64,000 nucleotides of DNA from Coix lacryma-jobi var. lacryma-jobi. Its lineage: Eukaryota > Streptophyta > Magnoliopsida > Poales > Poaceae. How positions within the stretch are numbered: position 1 is the first letter of the stretch; the number at the start of each line of letters is the position of its first letter. Below, in pieces: positions 43,859 through 54,392 of the stretch. The notes under the pieces were generated by a model that was given only the letters and a program-made list of their open reading frames with translations, did not search any database and was not told where the DNA came from. Made by a program: the position numbers and the translations under genes. The stretch is taken from assembly GCA_009763385.1 (NCBI GenBank), contig CM019825.1, forward strand, positions 3,162,001-3,226,000. Reading direction: 5' to 3'.

Positions 43859-44489
43859 GAGGGAGACACCCTCCTCCCTTCCTATCTCAGTTAGTTGCTT
43901 TTGTTCTTAGGGTTTCCTGCTCTCCCATTCCCTGCTGTAGCTAGTTGAGATCCACAGAGAGACTCACCTCTGTGTACTGTTGATTCAAGGAAGTGAGGCC
44001 GTATCCTCACCCTTCCTGAGCTGATACGTGTTGTGCACTGTGTTCGTTGGCTGAGTTTTGCGATTGGCTCGTGTAGTGCACTGTGTTCGTTGCGTTCTTT
44101 GGCTCTGCTCGATTTTCCCGTCGTTCGATCTCTCTCTCCAGTGTGTCTTTGCGAAATCCGTTTGAATCAGTTTGTTCGTATCATTGAGGAGGTCATTTCG
44201 ACCAAAGGAATTCATCTAACTCCTCATGATCGAATAGATCGGGACGATTTCGTTTTCGTGGCACTTTTTCGTTCATCCACTTTCCCTTTTGATTTCCCTG
44301 TGTTCTTGGTTGTTCTGAGAAAATTATCTCTTGGGGATAGTCTTCCAACTACCGTGTGATCTTCTTCTCCAAGTTTGGAAACTTGGGATTGTGTCTTGAT
44401 CGAGTTTTTGGAGGGATTTTCTTTTCGGAAGAACGCGTCCAGATCCGAGCTTCTGCGGGAGCAGTTCGCAGCAGGCTCGGGTGTCGGAA

Positions 44490-44830
44490 CGTGCCGAGGC
44501 CACCTTCGTACGGTGACTCTCGAGTAAGCTGAGACCACCCTCGGGCGAGGCGGTACTTTTCCCGAGGCCTCTTGAGCCTCGGACAAATCGGAACCTTTTC
44601 CGTGGTCCCCTCAGCCTCGGGCGAGTCGGAGTTTCACTCTGAGGCCTCTCTCGAGCCTCAAGCCTCGGGCGAGTCGGAGTTTCGTTCCGAGGCCTCTCTC
44701 TCGAGCCCCAACCCTCGGGCGAGACGGAGTTTTCCTCCGAGACCTCCCTCAGCCTCGGGCGAGTCGGTGTTTTCTCCTGAAACCTTCCTCGAGCCTCGGG
44801 CGAATCGGAGTTTTGCCCCGAGGCCTCGTT
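44490..44830. repeat. CTCGGGCGAGTCGGAG tandem array in solo LTR 2
   Basis: Six or so irregular copies, 40-50 bases apart, of CCTCGGGCGAG(T/A)CGGAG followed by a TTTC-type spacer and GAGGCCTC. The 16-mer CTCGGGCGAGACGGAG at 44714-44729 also occurs at 24914-24929 in the gypsy B LTR array. Confidence 0.8.
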
Positions 44831-45055
44831 GGCTCAGTTCTCCGCCAGTTTCTTCGTACTTTCTGGTCAGTGGTGCCTCGCTGTGATCTCAGGGATCATC
44901 CACCCTCTTCCAAGGGTCGTGGGCATCACGGTTGTGTTTGGAGTTTTGGGGTTGATTTTATTGGGACAGAGGCCTTAATTTCTGTGAAGAAATTTTGAGG
45001 CTCCCATTCACCCCCCTCTGGTCGCCTGGTTTGACTCTTTCAGTCCTTCACTTGA

Positions 45056-46002
45056 AGTTGATCCTTAGTACATAAGTCTTTATATCAATTGATCCTTACT
45101 ACCTAAGTCTTCGCTATAGTCCTTTTTGAGTAGTATCCCAACCAATACCTTTATCTCGGACGAGCCCCTCGTTCACTCTGTGGCCATGCCTCTAGAAATT
45201 TCTTGCAAGTCCTATCCTCATGGGGACTCGAGTCCACCTCATAGTTTTCGAGCGCTCGCTGGTCTGAAACCTTGACATCTCAAGTCCCCTTAAGTCAATC
45301 ACCTTTTTGAAAAAAAAAAAACCAAATAAGTCAATCACCTTGAGCTCCAAACCTACCTAATTCGGGTCTGTTCGCTTGAACTTATTTCGACTGATTTCAG
45401 CTATTTTAATAGTGTTTTATGAGAGAAAATAAATCGTAGTACAGCTGATAAGTTCAAACGAATAGAGCCTTATTTACATAAATTAAATATTCAAATACAT
45501 GTCGAGCTCTAGAAAAACATAACTACATGTCCAGCTCTAGAAAAACGTAACTACATGTCCGTTATTTTAGTTATTCAATCGATTGGCATACTTACTAATG
45601 GATATATAATCAACATCCTTCAGCAGCCTCTTCTAGTTCTCCGTGAGTAAGCATCGCTGCTAGATGTATGTCTAGCTCCTCCTCGAACTGGTCCTGAGTA
45701 AGCACCTCTGGTACTGTCTCTTCAAAGTTTGGCCCGTCCTCACGGTTTTGGGTTCCATCGTCTGTTCTCCGCGTCATTTTGTGTTAGGTTCTCCATCGTC
45801 CGTACAGTTTTACCAGCGCAGCGCATGCATTTATACTTCAACCTCTCGGGAATCCCAACAGCCGGCCGCGTCTACTACGTACGCACTGCACTACTAGTAC
45901 TACTATTTTTTTACGCCTCTCATGTACACACATGCACTGCTCACTTGCACACAAACGAACCTACGTACAGCTATATCTAGATCTGAAGACCACGTCACGT
46001 CG
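45056..46002. other. Low-copy stretch with minor repeats
   Basis: Mostly gene-free. A 32-base unit around AGCTCTAGAAAAAC is duplicated at about 45500-45558. A short minus-strand frame is annotated separately. Confidence 0.35.
45610..45777 (-). CDS. Possible 55-residue acidic protein, unrecognised
   Basis: ATG at 45777, TGA at 45612-45610. The product is hydrophilic and acidic, with FEETVPEVLTQDQFEEELD and a helical C-terminus LAAMLTHGELEEAAEGC, no signal peptide and no membrane segment. Amphipathic spacing of acidic and hydrophobic residues makes it look coding, but there is no splice or homology evidence, and it could be the last exon of a lost gene or a transposon relic. Confidence 0.3.
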   Translation of the reverse strand: MTRRTDDGTQNREDGPNFEETVPEVLTQDQFEEELDIHLAAMLTHGELEEAAEGC

Positions 46003-46005
46003 TTA

Positions 46006-46245
46006 GACCAGTCTTAGTCAATAGTTTCATTGTACTGTTATCAAGACTACCAAATGAAATGAAATGAAATGAAGCTCGAACGAAACACCCTCTCTCAATA
46101 CAAAGTTTCATTCTAAAGTTTAAGAGTTGGTACTCGTGTCAAGAGCTTATTTTTTTTTCTCTCTTATTAAATATGTTGTCATATCATAAAAAATGACTAT
46201 ATATTAATTCATTTAATGTAAATAAAACTTCGATTGAGACTGGCC
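46006..46245. mobile_element. Tourist-like MITE with TTA target duplication
   Basis: 240 bases with terminal inverted repeats (GACCAGTCTTAGTCAATAG on the left; its partner ends CGATTGAGACTGGCC) flanked by TTA at 46003-46005 and 46246-46248. TTA duplication is the PIF/Harbinger signature. AT-rich interior, no coding capacity. Confidence 0.7.
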
Positions 46246-46363
46246 TTAAAGAGGTCACACTGGGACCATTCATATGGCACCATAGGCGATGGACGCGTCG
46301 CATTACTTTTATGACTCCCCGCGTTATTCGGGGACAAACCAGATAGAGAGACGCGATCGAGTG

Positions 46364-46555
46364 CGATTCCTGAGAATCAAACTCGCACCGGCTGCGTGCA
46401 CACCCGAGCGAGCACGCACCCGGACCCGGTTCTCCACTACCACAGACGCGAGTACGATTCCTAGCTGGGAATCAAACTCGCACCGGCTGCGTGCGCACCC
46501 GCACCGCTAGCCACTCCACCCCCGAGCACGCGTCCGGTTCTCCACTGCTAGTACT
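46364..46555 (+). repeat. Duplicated 91-95 base segment upstream of a first exon
   Basis: CGATTCCT...AATCAAACTCGCACC GGCTGCGTGC text occurs at 46364 and again at about 46455, followed in both copies by CACGC...CCGGTTCTCCACT. The copies sit directly upstream of the ATG at 46625 and could affect its promoter. Confidence 0.7.
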
Positions 46556-46624
46556 ACTACAACTACTATAAACCACTAGCAGCAGCTAGTAGTAGTGGCA
46601 TTTGAGGAGCTAGAGGTCAGCACG

Positions 46625-46831
46625 ATGAGCAACGACGGCAGCATGGACGAAGAAATGGAAGCTGAGCCTGAGCACGATCCACTGGCGAAGATGAAGGCCG
46701 TGCTCAGCTATTGGGAGTCGGCGACCAAAGACGAACGCAAGCTGAGCAAGTTCGATCTTGGCTTCTTGGAGCGCGAAATATGCTCCTGGTCCATCCAAGA
46801 CGTCGTCAACAAGGGCCTCCTTAAGCAGCAG
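46625..46831 (+). pseudogene. First exon resembling a plant SEN1-like helicase N-terminus
   Basis: ATG 46625 (the first ATG; an upstream GTG is in frame but unlikely) opens 69 codons ending exactly at CAG|GTGACT, phase 0. A TATA-like ACTATAAACC lies at about 46565. The acidic start is followed by LSKFDLGFLEREICSWSIQDVVNKGLLKQQ. From memory, the pattern SWS-x-x-D-V-x-N-x-x-L opens many plant SEN1-like P-loop helicases (DUF6469 type), where it continues with IPxxF. No such second exon was found before 48075, so this is probably an orphan exon or fragment. Identification is tentative. Confidence 0.4.
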
Positions 46832-48074
46832 GTGACTCCACTCATTCACCCATCATATCCTTCAGTCCACCTGCTTCTGCTTGTGAGTCCAGTCCAGTAG
46901 CCCTGCTGCATCTTTCTGCTTAGGTTCTGATCGGTGGTTATCTAGGCCACCAGAGTGCAATTTTTCTGCGTACAGTTTGAATACTTTCACGAGATTATAC
47001 GTAGACTAGCACTTTTCTCGATCGGGTCAGTTTAAAACTGCATCCACCACGGAACGATCGTATCCAACTATGCAACCTTTTAATCAATGTTCATTCGATA
47101 TATATGACCACTTAAATGAGCTACACGATTAATTAAACGGACAGTCCTTTGGTATGGCTCTTCCGCTTCAGGGTCCATTCGTTTATAGGGCTACTATTTA
47201 GGACACGGAATAGTTCCCGGTTAGGATTGGCTATACAAATTACACTGTCAATCCTGGTAGGAATAGTTCCTGATCACCATTTCTTGACAACCGAACGTAG
47301 CCTCAAGGTCACTGTAGCATGGACCGGGACCCCGATCAAAGTGGAGCTGGAGGAGCCCTCCCACACGGGACGGCCTGCCGCCCTGCATCCTTGCAACAGC
47401 ATCTCGGTGATAGGCTCACCTCCCCCTCTCCCGTACTCTCGTTGAGAATCTCGGAGCTGCGCGGCGCGGGAGGAGGAAGATGCCGAGATGCGCGCGCGAG
47501 ATGGCGACCGGCAGGCCAATCTTGGAAGCCCGCTCGCTGCCCCGAGCCTGCACTGCCGCCCTGACCGAGGTGCTCCTCATCTGCTGGCGTGGAGGGCCGC
47601 TCCGGGCCGGTGACGCCGTGCACAACTCCAGCTCGATCTAGTCTTGCGCAGATAGGTCCGGTCATCAGCTTCTGAACGTGCTAACGTTACGGTGACAATC
47701 CATATTGACATCTTAAAAGAAAACAATATGCCATGTAAATAACAATTGTCTGCCATATTGACATCTTAAATAAAAGAAAACAATATGCCATGCAAATAAC
47801 AATTGTCTGCCCGTGCTAACGCCACGGTGACGCTGCCGTCCATGCACATCAAAATAACGAAAAAGATAGTATATGTTTCCATAGTCAAGAATAAAATGAA
47901 ATAAGTACCCTCTCCTGCGTCATTACTACTATTTTCTCTATGATCTATAACATTTGCATTTGCATTTGCATCTTCTGAAAGTAGTAAACAATGTACTACA
48001 AATCCTCCATATTCATCTTGAATTGTCAATACATTTCTTGAGAACAGTACAAATAATCCCATTTCACTACAAGA
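46832..48074. other. Intron or intergenic DNA after the orphan exon
   Basis: No second exon fits. 47170-47300 has text typical of a small TIR element (GGGTCCATTCG left, GACAACCGAACG right), not confirmed. 47440-47650 is GC-rich without a supported gene. A 53-base unit (ATATTGACATCTTAAA...AACAATTGTCTGCC) is duplicated at 47702-47806, bracketed by CGTGCTAACG words. Confidence 0.4.
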
Positions 48075-48457
48075 TTAGGAGGTACCAGCAGGAAGAACCT
48101 CCCCCATCTGAACCCCACCATCATCTGGCTCCATTACTTCAATCAGACCTACATCATCAGGCTCTGAATCAGACCTGAGGAACTGAACAACATATATGAA
48201 ATTCGAGCACAATTCATAGATGAGACATACAATATGTCCTGCTAATAAGCATAGAGTGATTTGAGACTTGAGTCCAGAATCAATGTACTCCACATCTGCA
48301 ATTACAGCCTCATTTCCATTAGTCGTCTTGGCAAGCAGACGGAGCCTTTTTCTTCCTTATTGGCACATTTGTTGCCATTCAACACAGGCTTGGTGATGCA
48401 GGATTTAACAGAATTGTCTTTTCCTTTCTCCAGATCTTTCAAAGCCCTTTCTGACAT
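48075..48457 (-). pseudogene. Broken ARM-repeat/TOG-like gene fragment
   Basis: ATG at 48457 begins MSERALKDLEKGKDN, then KPVLNGNKCANKEEKGSVCLPRR and a stop at 48304-48302. In another frame the next bases read AKTTNGNEAVIADVEYIDSG. From memory, plant ARM-repeat proteins of the AT5G14790 type have both parts in one frame, joined by a few residues. The break lies at the word AAGACGACT, which in an intact gene would occur twice, so a short deletion between direct repeats is likely. A further short exon 48174-48075 (SDSEPDDVGLIEVMEPDDGG, ends TAA) follows a CAG acceptor. A 5' UTR intron acceptor (CCATGCAG) lies just upstream of the ATG. No ARM repeats remain. Confidence 0.45.
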
Positions 48458-48562
48458 CTTTCACACCTTGTAACCTGCATGGAATATTGGCAGCAAATTA
48501 AGAACCAAATGAACAAATTCCAGTCCATTCCTAACAGGTGGAGATTAAAATAGTTAAAAGGT

Positions 48563-49146
48563 CAGGGGCGGAGCCGGGATTTCAACATAGGGGGGGCCAG
48601 CTGACAATAATCACACGTCAATAACTGCATATACCACAATAGTATAGATAGTATCCAAATAAAAAATAATTTTACGATATACATAAAAGCTAAAAAAACA
48701 GGTGAATATTACAAAGAAAAAGAGAACAAAATTTAATTAGCACTAGGTCTCTAACTTTCTCTCCATCGATCTAGTTCTTAGGCAAAAAAAATGTCACAGT
48801 AATGATAGAAACAAAGGAGATGAGAAAGACAACATAAAGACTAGTTCTAAATAATATAAATGCCATTGAAGATCAATACAAAGGGGGAACAAACAAGCAA
48901 AGCACTAATTATATTTGTTAACTGGCTATAAAATTATATCATATAGGGAGAATAAAATATATAAAAGACAATAGAAAGGCTAATCCTAGATTATTAGAAA
49001 AAGGAACAAGCAATTGAAGCACTAATTAGTATTATTATCTTGCTAAATGAATAATTAACTAGCTAATGAAGGAGGGAGCACTGTGGAGGCATCCACATGT
49101 TGGGGGGTGCCAGGCCCCCCTCAGCCCCTCCCTCCCTCTGCCACTG
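48563..49146. mobile_element. Nonautonomous hAT element with perfect 8-bp TSD TAAAAGGT
   Basis: 584 bases starting CAGGGGCGGAGCC and ending in CTCTGCCACTG, flanked by identical TAAAAGGT (48555-48562 and 49147-49154). CAG...CTG ends with an 8-bp duplication are diagnostic of hAT. The interior is AT-rich with no transposase. It lies about 100 bases upstream of the ARM-like fragment, in what would be its 5' leader or intron. Confidence 0.9.
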
Positions 49147-49154
49147 TAAAAGGT

Positions 49155-49948
49155 CGTCTCTGGTGATCTTTTGGAGCATTTTCCATAACAAACAGATGGC
49201 ACAAAGAGGAGTCAACCAGTCGATGGAACAATGATCAAGTAATAAAACTACAGTGCAAAAACATAATTAATGGAAGCTGAAATTCAGACGGTTCCATGAG
49301 ATCAATAATCATCCACAGCTAGTCAAGTCACAACAGCACAATCTGACAAATGATAATCCAATCAACTACAGTGTGGATACCTGTGAGATCTCCCTACACA
49401 AAATTTCACAAGTATTGGATCTCCCCATGGCTTAGGCCAGGACGACTTAGATTACAGTGACCGGCACACTCAAGAGAGAGCCACAAATGTTTGGCAAGTT
49501 ATCAACAACGCGCCACAAGTTATCTTGCCACTTTCTATACTTGGAGCTCTGTTTATAACAAAATGCATAATTTGGACCACTATTTTGTTTAATATAATAT
49601 TCACGCATCGCCCTGTGCTGTAGTCAAAACAAAATAAAGCAATTTATCGTATTGTCTGTCTCAAAATGTACCAGATCGTAACTATACCCTTGTCTAGGAT
49701 CTGCACATGAACGATTCAAAATATTTTTATCCAAGCACAGGTCAATTCATGATCCCACATCTCATAAAACTAATCCTCATGTGACAATATTTGTCCGGAT
49801 GCAGACAAAGCTTAGAAGCTACAAACCTAAGAACGAACTTGTTGTTGTGGTACGACACCATCCCATGCTTCCAGCATCGCCACTTGCTCAATCAATTCAT
49901 CGTCTTTCAACATGGTGGAATCAGCAACCTCGATCAATTCGTCGTCTT
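49155..49948. other. Gene-free stretch
   Basis: AT-rich DNA between the hAT element and the three-exon minus-strand gene. It includes the 3' flank of that gene, where a 33-base direct repeat encodes the word MLKDDELIE twice in a frame not used by the model. Confidence 0.35.
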
Positions 49949-51454
49949 TTAACATGGAGCCGCTGTGACTTCAGAGAGCATGCCTCTCTTGTTCTCCCCT
50001 GTCTTCTTCAATGCCAAATCTACAAACAAGTTATGTGCAAATGATCTCAGACAAACAATGACAATGGAAATCTTCGAGAACTGATTAATCACCTTCCAAA
50101 CCATGATTATGGAAACTTTATTATAGGCAAAAGAACAAGAAGGGCATCGACGATCATGATAGTCTCTGTCCTATTTAACGACAGTTCCATTATTAGTGCT
50201 ATGAGTAAAGATGGGCTCTGTTCTATTTAACAGCCATTCCATCATTGATGCTATGAGTAAGATTGACCCACCCTTTTTACCGGCCATTCCATCGACGAAT
50301 CGTTTCCTGCTCTAGACAATCTATGGCCATATTGCACTTTATTGCAGACAATGTATCCAACCCTTTTCTCTATTTCTCATTAAAAGAAAAAAAATTGCCC
50401 TTCTAAGGCCTGACACATACAAATATGCATGTTCGTCCAATTCTAATAAGTAAAATTAGTCTCTGTATCGTTATTCAGCATGTGCATCTCTATAAACTAT
50501 AGCCTCATAGGACAAATAATATTCTGTTTTTTTTAAGACATCAAAGCTTGTTTAGGATGAGGAAACACATCAATCTCAGATGCTGAAACCAAAAAAAAAA
50601 CATATGGTGGACTACACATTGCCCTATGGTCCATGTGCTAAAAGGTAATGTATTAGTTCATCCGACTTCAGTATATATATGCCAAAAAAACGCACATGAT
50701 TTCTGTTCTAATGCCATTTATCTAAAGACCAAAGGCTGAATAATCGAATGATGCTAACATTTTCAGATATAAACCAACATTAATTTGTACTGGTATACCT
50801 TCAAAACCAAATGGATCCTTGCAGCCTTGCAGGCAAATCCTCACAGATGTAGCTTTGTGGGCAGCCTGCAGGAAAAAATCAGGTGGCTCCAAAATTTCAC
50901 CAAAAGTCAAACAAATCAAGTCCGATTGGTTTGAGATTTTAATATATCAAGGGTAATTCATTCCAACAGTGAGAACCTAAAAAGACTGAAAAAAAATCTT
51001 GCCAATTTCAGAAATCAGAAAACCCTAGATGAAGAACAAATTTGAGAAAACATCAAATCTGTGGTGATGTCCATACCTCAACGTCTGGGCTGCTGCTGTC
51101 GGAGGAGGTGGGCACGGGGATGTAGCCATGGCGGCATGGAATTCGTTTGCCACGAAAGGGGCGGCGAAGCATGGAGGAAGCCATCACCGTGGCTGACGTC
51201 GAAGAGGGCGCAGCTGCTGGGGGCTCGGAGGTGAGTGCCGCCGCCGGTGAGGATGGAGAGGTGCCGCCTCTAGTACGGGTGGAGACGGTGGCGCCGCCGG
51301 TAGGGGTGAGGACGCCGCCGCGGTTGGTGCGGGCCGGATCTGGTCCGCGCCGCCGCAGGGCAGGGGCGTCAAGCCGAGGCTGCCCATCGCGGCGGATCCG
51401 GGGGGCGGGCGTGCGCGTGTGCCGGAGGGACAGGTTGGGGTCCGGGAACTCCAT
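49949..51454 (-). CDS. Three-exon gene for an unrecognised 171-residue protein
   Basis: Exons 51454-51077 (phase 0), 50865-50799 (67 bases) and 50019-49949 join in phase to 171 codons plus TAA. The start ATG has the context ACCATGG. Splice sites are GAG|GTATGG, CTGCAG|GCT, GAAG|GTATAC and TTTGTAG|ATT. The N-terminal 126 residues are basic, Pro/Arg/Ser-rich and disordered (DPNLSLRHTRTPAPRIRR, RRPFRGKRIPCRHGYIPVP). Exons 2-3 give AHKATSVRICLQGCKDPFGFE and LALKKTGENKRG. No signal peptide or membrane segment. The disordered basic protein with a short conserved-looking C-terminus may be nuclear, but I do not recognise the family. An alternative frame in exon 3 stays open except for one TGA, so the 3' end is less certain. 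Confidence 0.55.
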
Positions 51455-51480
51455 GGTGATGAGCCGGGCGGCCGTTCCCA

Positions 51481-51715
51481 GCCGCCACCGCCCTTATCGG
51501 CGCCGCCTCCCTCATCGGCCGCGTTGTCTCAGTGTCCACCTTCGCCAACCGCCACGCCTTCTCCCACCTCCCAGGCTGGGTCGCCGCCGAGCGCCGCGCC
51601 CTCGATCGCGCCGAGCGCGGGGGGTCGTCGCCCCTTCCGTGCCCTACTCCTGCGCCGTCTGCGGCCGCCGTTTCCCCACCCGCCCCGATCTCACCCGCCG
51701 TTGTTTCTTTTTTTC
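51481..51715 (+). pseudogene. Fragment of a NYN/limkain-like C2H2 gene, frameshifted
   Basis: On the plus strand one frame reads IGAASLIGRVVSVSTFANRH and FSHLPGWVAAERRALDRAERG. After a run of six G near 51620 a second frame reads VVAPSVPYSCAVCGRRFPTR, whose CxxC opens a C2H2 finger cut off before the histidines. From memory, plant NYN-domain (limkain-b1 type) proteins have these two pieces in one frame and then the finger and NYN domain. So a one-base loss and truncation on both sides have broken it. It lies head-to-head with, and just upstream of, the start codon of the minus-strand three-exon gene, so it now forms that gene's 5' region in antisense. Confidence 0.5.
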
Positions 51716-51921
51716 GGAAGAGAAGAAAATGAGGCGCGAGGGATGGGAGTCTTTTAAATACACTGGTTGGATTCCCGTACGTTCCAACCAAAAAAATAAG
51801 CAACAATAATATATAAATATAAAAAAAATAATACTGGAACACATAGTATCGAAATATCAATATTATTACACGAGTCTTCACGAAGGATGGAACAATTAAA
51901 ATATAACTCAAATTCCCATAT

Positions 51922-52073
51922 GAAACTAGAACAAAGTTCATACCATTAAGTGATATGCTAGACCAAAATCTGTTGGTTGATACTCAAGTTCCCACGCGAA
52001 ACTAGAACAAAGTTCACACCATTAAGTGATATACTAGACCAAAATCTGTTGGTTGATATGCTAAAAAAAATGA
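51922..52073. repeat. 76-base tandem duplication
   Basis: Two copies starting at 51922 and 51998 of a unit with ACTAGAACAAAGTTCA, CCATTAAGTGATAT and GACCAAAATCTGTTGG, with only a few differences. Confidence 0.85.
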
Positions 52074-53602
52074 TACATGATTAAATCCTAGGCCTTTGTA
52101 TGGCCAAATGGACACATAAAAACTAAAACCACCTATCTTTCCCATCTGCATGAAAGGAGGTTGAATATTTTTATATGAACTGACTTAAAAGGAAAAATGC
52201 TTTACAAAATTTTTCTGAGTTGACAGCATCTAAGCCGATTGTGAACTGAACACAACGTCATTTTTAGATCACGGTGACTTCCAATGTGCCGAAGGGAGAG
52301 TGAAATATGCTTGTCCCCTACTATGCCAGCAACCACAACAACCAACGCCCAATAGAATAGACCAAATCCCGGCTTCTCAACTCATCATAATATATATGGG
52401 TCACCTGCTCACTCCATAATCTGCTCCTGTTGCAGCCACTGATAACATGATGCAGTTAAGCCGAGGCCTGACTGTTTCTGCCAAACGAGACCACTTTTTA
52501 GAGCATCTTCTCATTGATGCCCGCACTGTAGCCGTCACCTTTAGTTCAGCATTAAACGGTATAAATGGCAAGTTTACTGTTAAGGTGAATGATTGCAAAA
52601 GACCTTAATATAAAGGTGTAGCGTGGTCTGCATTTTATCACGTCATTGCATTGCAATTAAAAAGCACTGAAGATCACCTTACAGGTCAAGGAAGAGAGAA
52701 TTGTCTTTACAGGTAAATGAAGAGAATGAGAGGGAGGGAGATCAGAGACGAACCTGTAGCTAGGAATTTCCTAGTATATCAGCTTCTATTCCATGAGAGA
52801 GATCTTGAGAGAAAACCAGAAAGAATGAAAAAAACGTCAAGCCAAAAGAAAAATAACAGACAATGTATCTCTCCTCTAGTGAAAAAATTAAATAGCCATG
52901 TGCATGTAAGGAAATACAAATCATCCCATGACATTTCTTTTCCCCTAGGCAACAAGAACTATTGAATCTCTTGGTTGCAAAACTATATGCTTTATTTAGT
53001 ACACAGTAGCTCACCTGCTATTATTGTTTTGAGCTAATTACCTAGTATCATTTTTCCAGAATATAGATAAATAAACTGATTATCATCACTGGACAATAAT
53101 ATATCAGTTAGAAAAGCAACAGGTAGAAACAAATGCAATCACACAATTATATGTCTGCCTTCTCTAAAGAGAAGTGAATGGGATGATATATATACCCTCA
53201 CTACCTCATGATTTCAAGTGTAATTTCAAGATAAATAAGGTAACAACGAGTTTTTTTATCCCATGATGCATGGAAACAAGCACTGATATCTCCACTTCCT
53301 TCTCTAGGTTTGAAGAGGCCCCTTATTTATGATAGACTTGCTATGACATATATTTACCTCAACTAATCTAATTCACACATAAGTTGTAGATGTAGTTAAA
53401 AAATCCAGACAAAGTCGCTCAATTTGATTTAATCGGAGGCTCTAATCTAAATGAGGCACCAACAATGTCGAATGCATTATTCCTAAAAAAACAATGCCAA
53501 ATGCATATCCAAATGAAATAATGGAGCTTGCTCACCTGCTCCTTGGTGGGCTGCTCACGGCATATCGCAGTATAAGATCATCGCACCAAGCACTACTTGT
53601 TC
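52074..53602. other. Gene-free AT-rich stretch
   Basis: No supported gene. 52400-52610 holds text that resembles a MITE (GAGCATCTTCTCATTG, GGTATAAATGGCAAG) without defined ends. The right part is likely 3' flank of the next gene. Confidence 0.35.
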
Positions 53603-54392
53603 TTAGGCTTCCCCACCTAAACCCCTAAGGAGGTTATCATCATCATTAACCATCACTGTGCTCTCCTCAGGATGCAGTGCGCTGCCGAACACTTGAAATA
53701 GAATGCTTAAGCTCTATAGCCTCTATTTATCTGAAATGTATATCAGCTGTCAGCAATGAATGACTACCAAAAATGACAAGGTTACAACATGTGTAATCTG
53801 TAAAAATCAACTCCAATCTTCTAATGTATTAAATATTTCAAAGTTTGCAGCACATCGAAAGTTGTTCCTGAGCCCGGTGTTCAGCAGGACATCAAATGCT
53901 GTGAGTATGCATACTGAGGGAAATTGTTAGACACATGTTAGACTAGGAACAACTTTGTATAGGAAGTGAATCTCATCATCTATAGGCGATCAACATCACA
54001 ACATGGCAACAGAACACAGGGGCATTGGAAACTTGGAAATGCTTAAGTAGCCGACGGATAGTTCATCAAGAAGAGGAAAGTCAAATGTATCACCTCTATG
54101 TCTAGAACATCTCTCAAATGCCTGTCCATACAACGCTTGCAGTACAACCTAACAATGTGATAAATAGTTCAAAAATCAGTATTTCTGTCATCCTCACTCC
54201 AAACTTCCAACATTCCATCAACTGTAACAATTTACCTGGCGAGGTATGACAACCACCGGTGTTCTAGCTCGATGATGACATTTGGCTCTTTTTAGTTGTA
54301 GAGAAGAATTCTTCAGACATAATTTTCTTTTCTCTTCATAAGACATCCTATTGGGGGACACATCAATTAGGAATTTTGCAGGGTAAACCCAC
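53603..54392 (-). CDS. Last three exons of an unrecognised gene, 5' part beyond element C
   Basis: Exons 54392-54236, 54148-54094 and 53691-53603 join in phase and end in TAA. The first begins after TTTCAG and needs one base of a preceding codon, so earlier exons must exist upstream, that is to the right of element C. The protein part reads WVYPAKFLIDVSPNRMSYEE, a basic stretch KRAKCHHRARTPVVVIPRQ, VLQALYGQAFERC and an acidic end STVMVNDDDNLLRGLGGEA. No domain is recognised. Three phase-consistent exons with good codon sense support a real gene. Element C starts 79 bases upstream of the first visible exon, in the intron. Confidence 0.55.

Larger units (their letters stand above)
43083..45050 (+). 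mobile_element. Solo LTR 2 (same family as solo LTR 1), TSD CTTGA
   Basis: 1968 bases from TGCGGATAC (43083) to CAGTCCTTCA (45050), flanked by CTTGA at 43078-43082 and 45051-45055. The U3 is homologous to solo LTR 1 (GTGCGGCGGACGTG, GGGCAGACGTGAGGCTTGG and the stem-loop array), and so is the 3' end (GGGATCATCCACCCTCTT, CATTCACCCCCCTCTGGTCG). TATAAATA at 43851. The middle differs: where copy 1 has GGACAGTCC words, this copy has CTCGGGCGAGTCGG repeats. No internal coding region. Confidence 0.9.
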
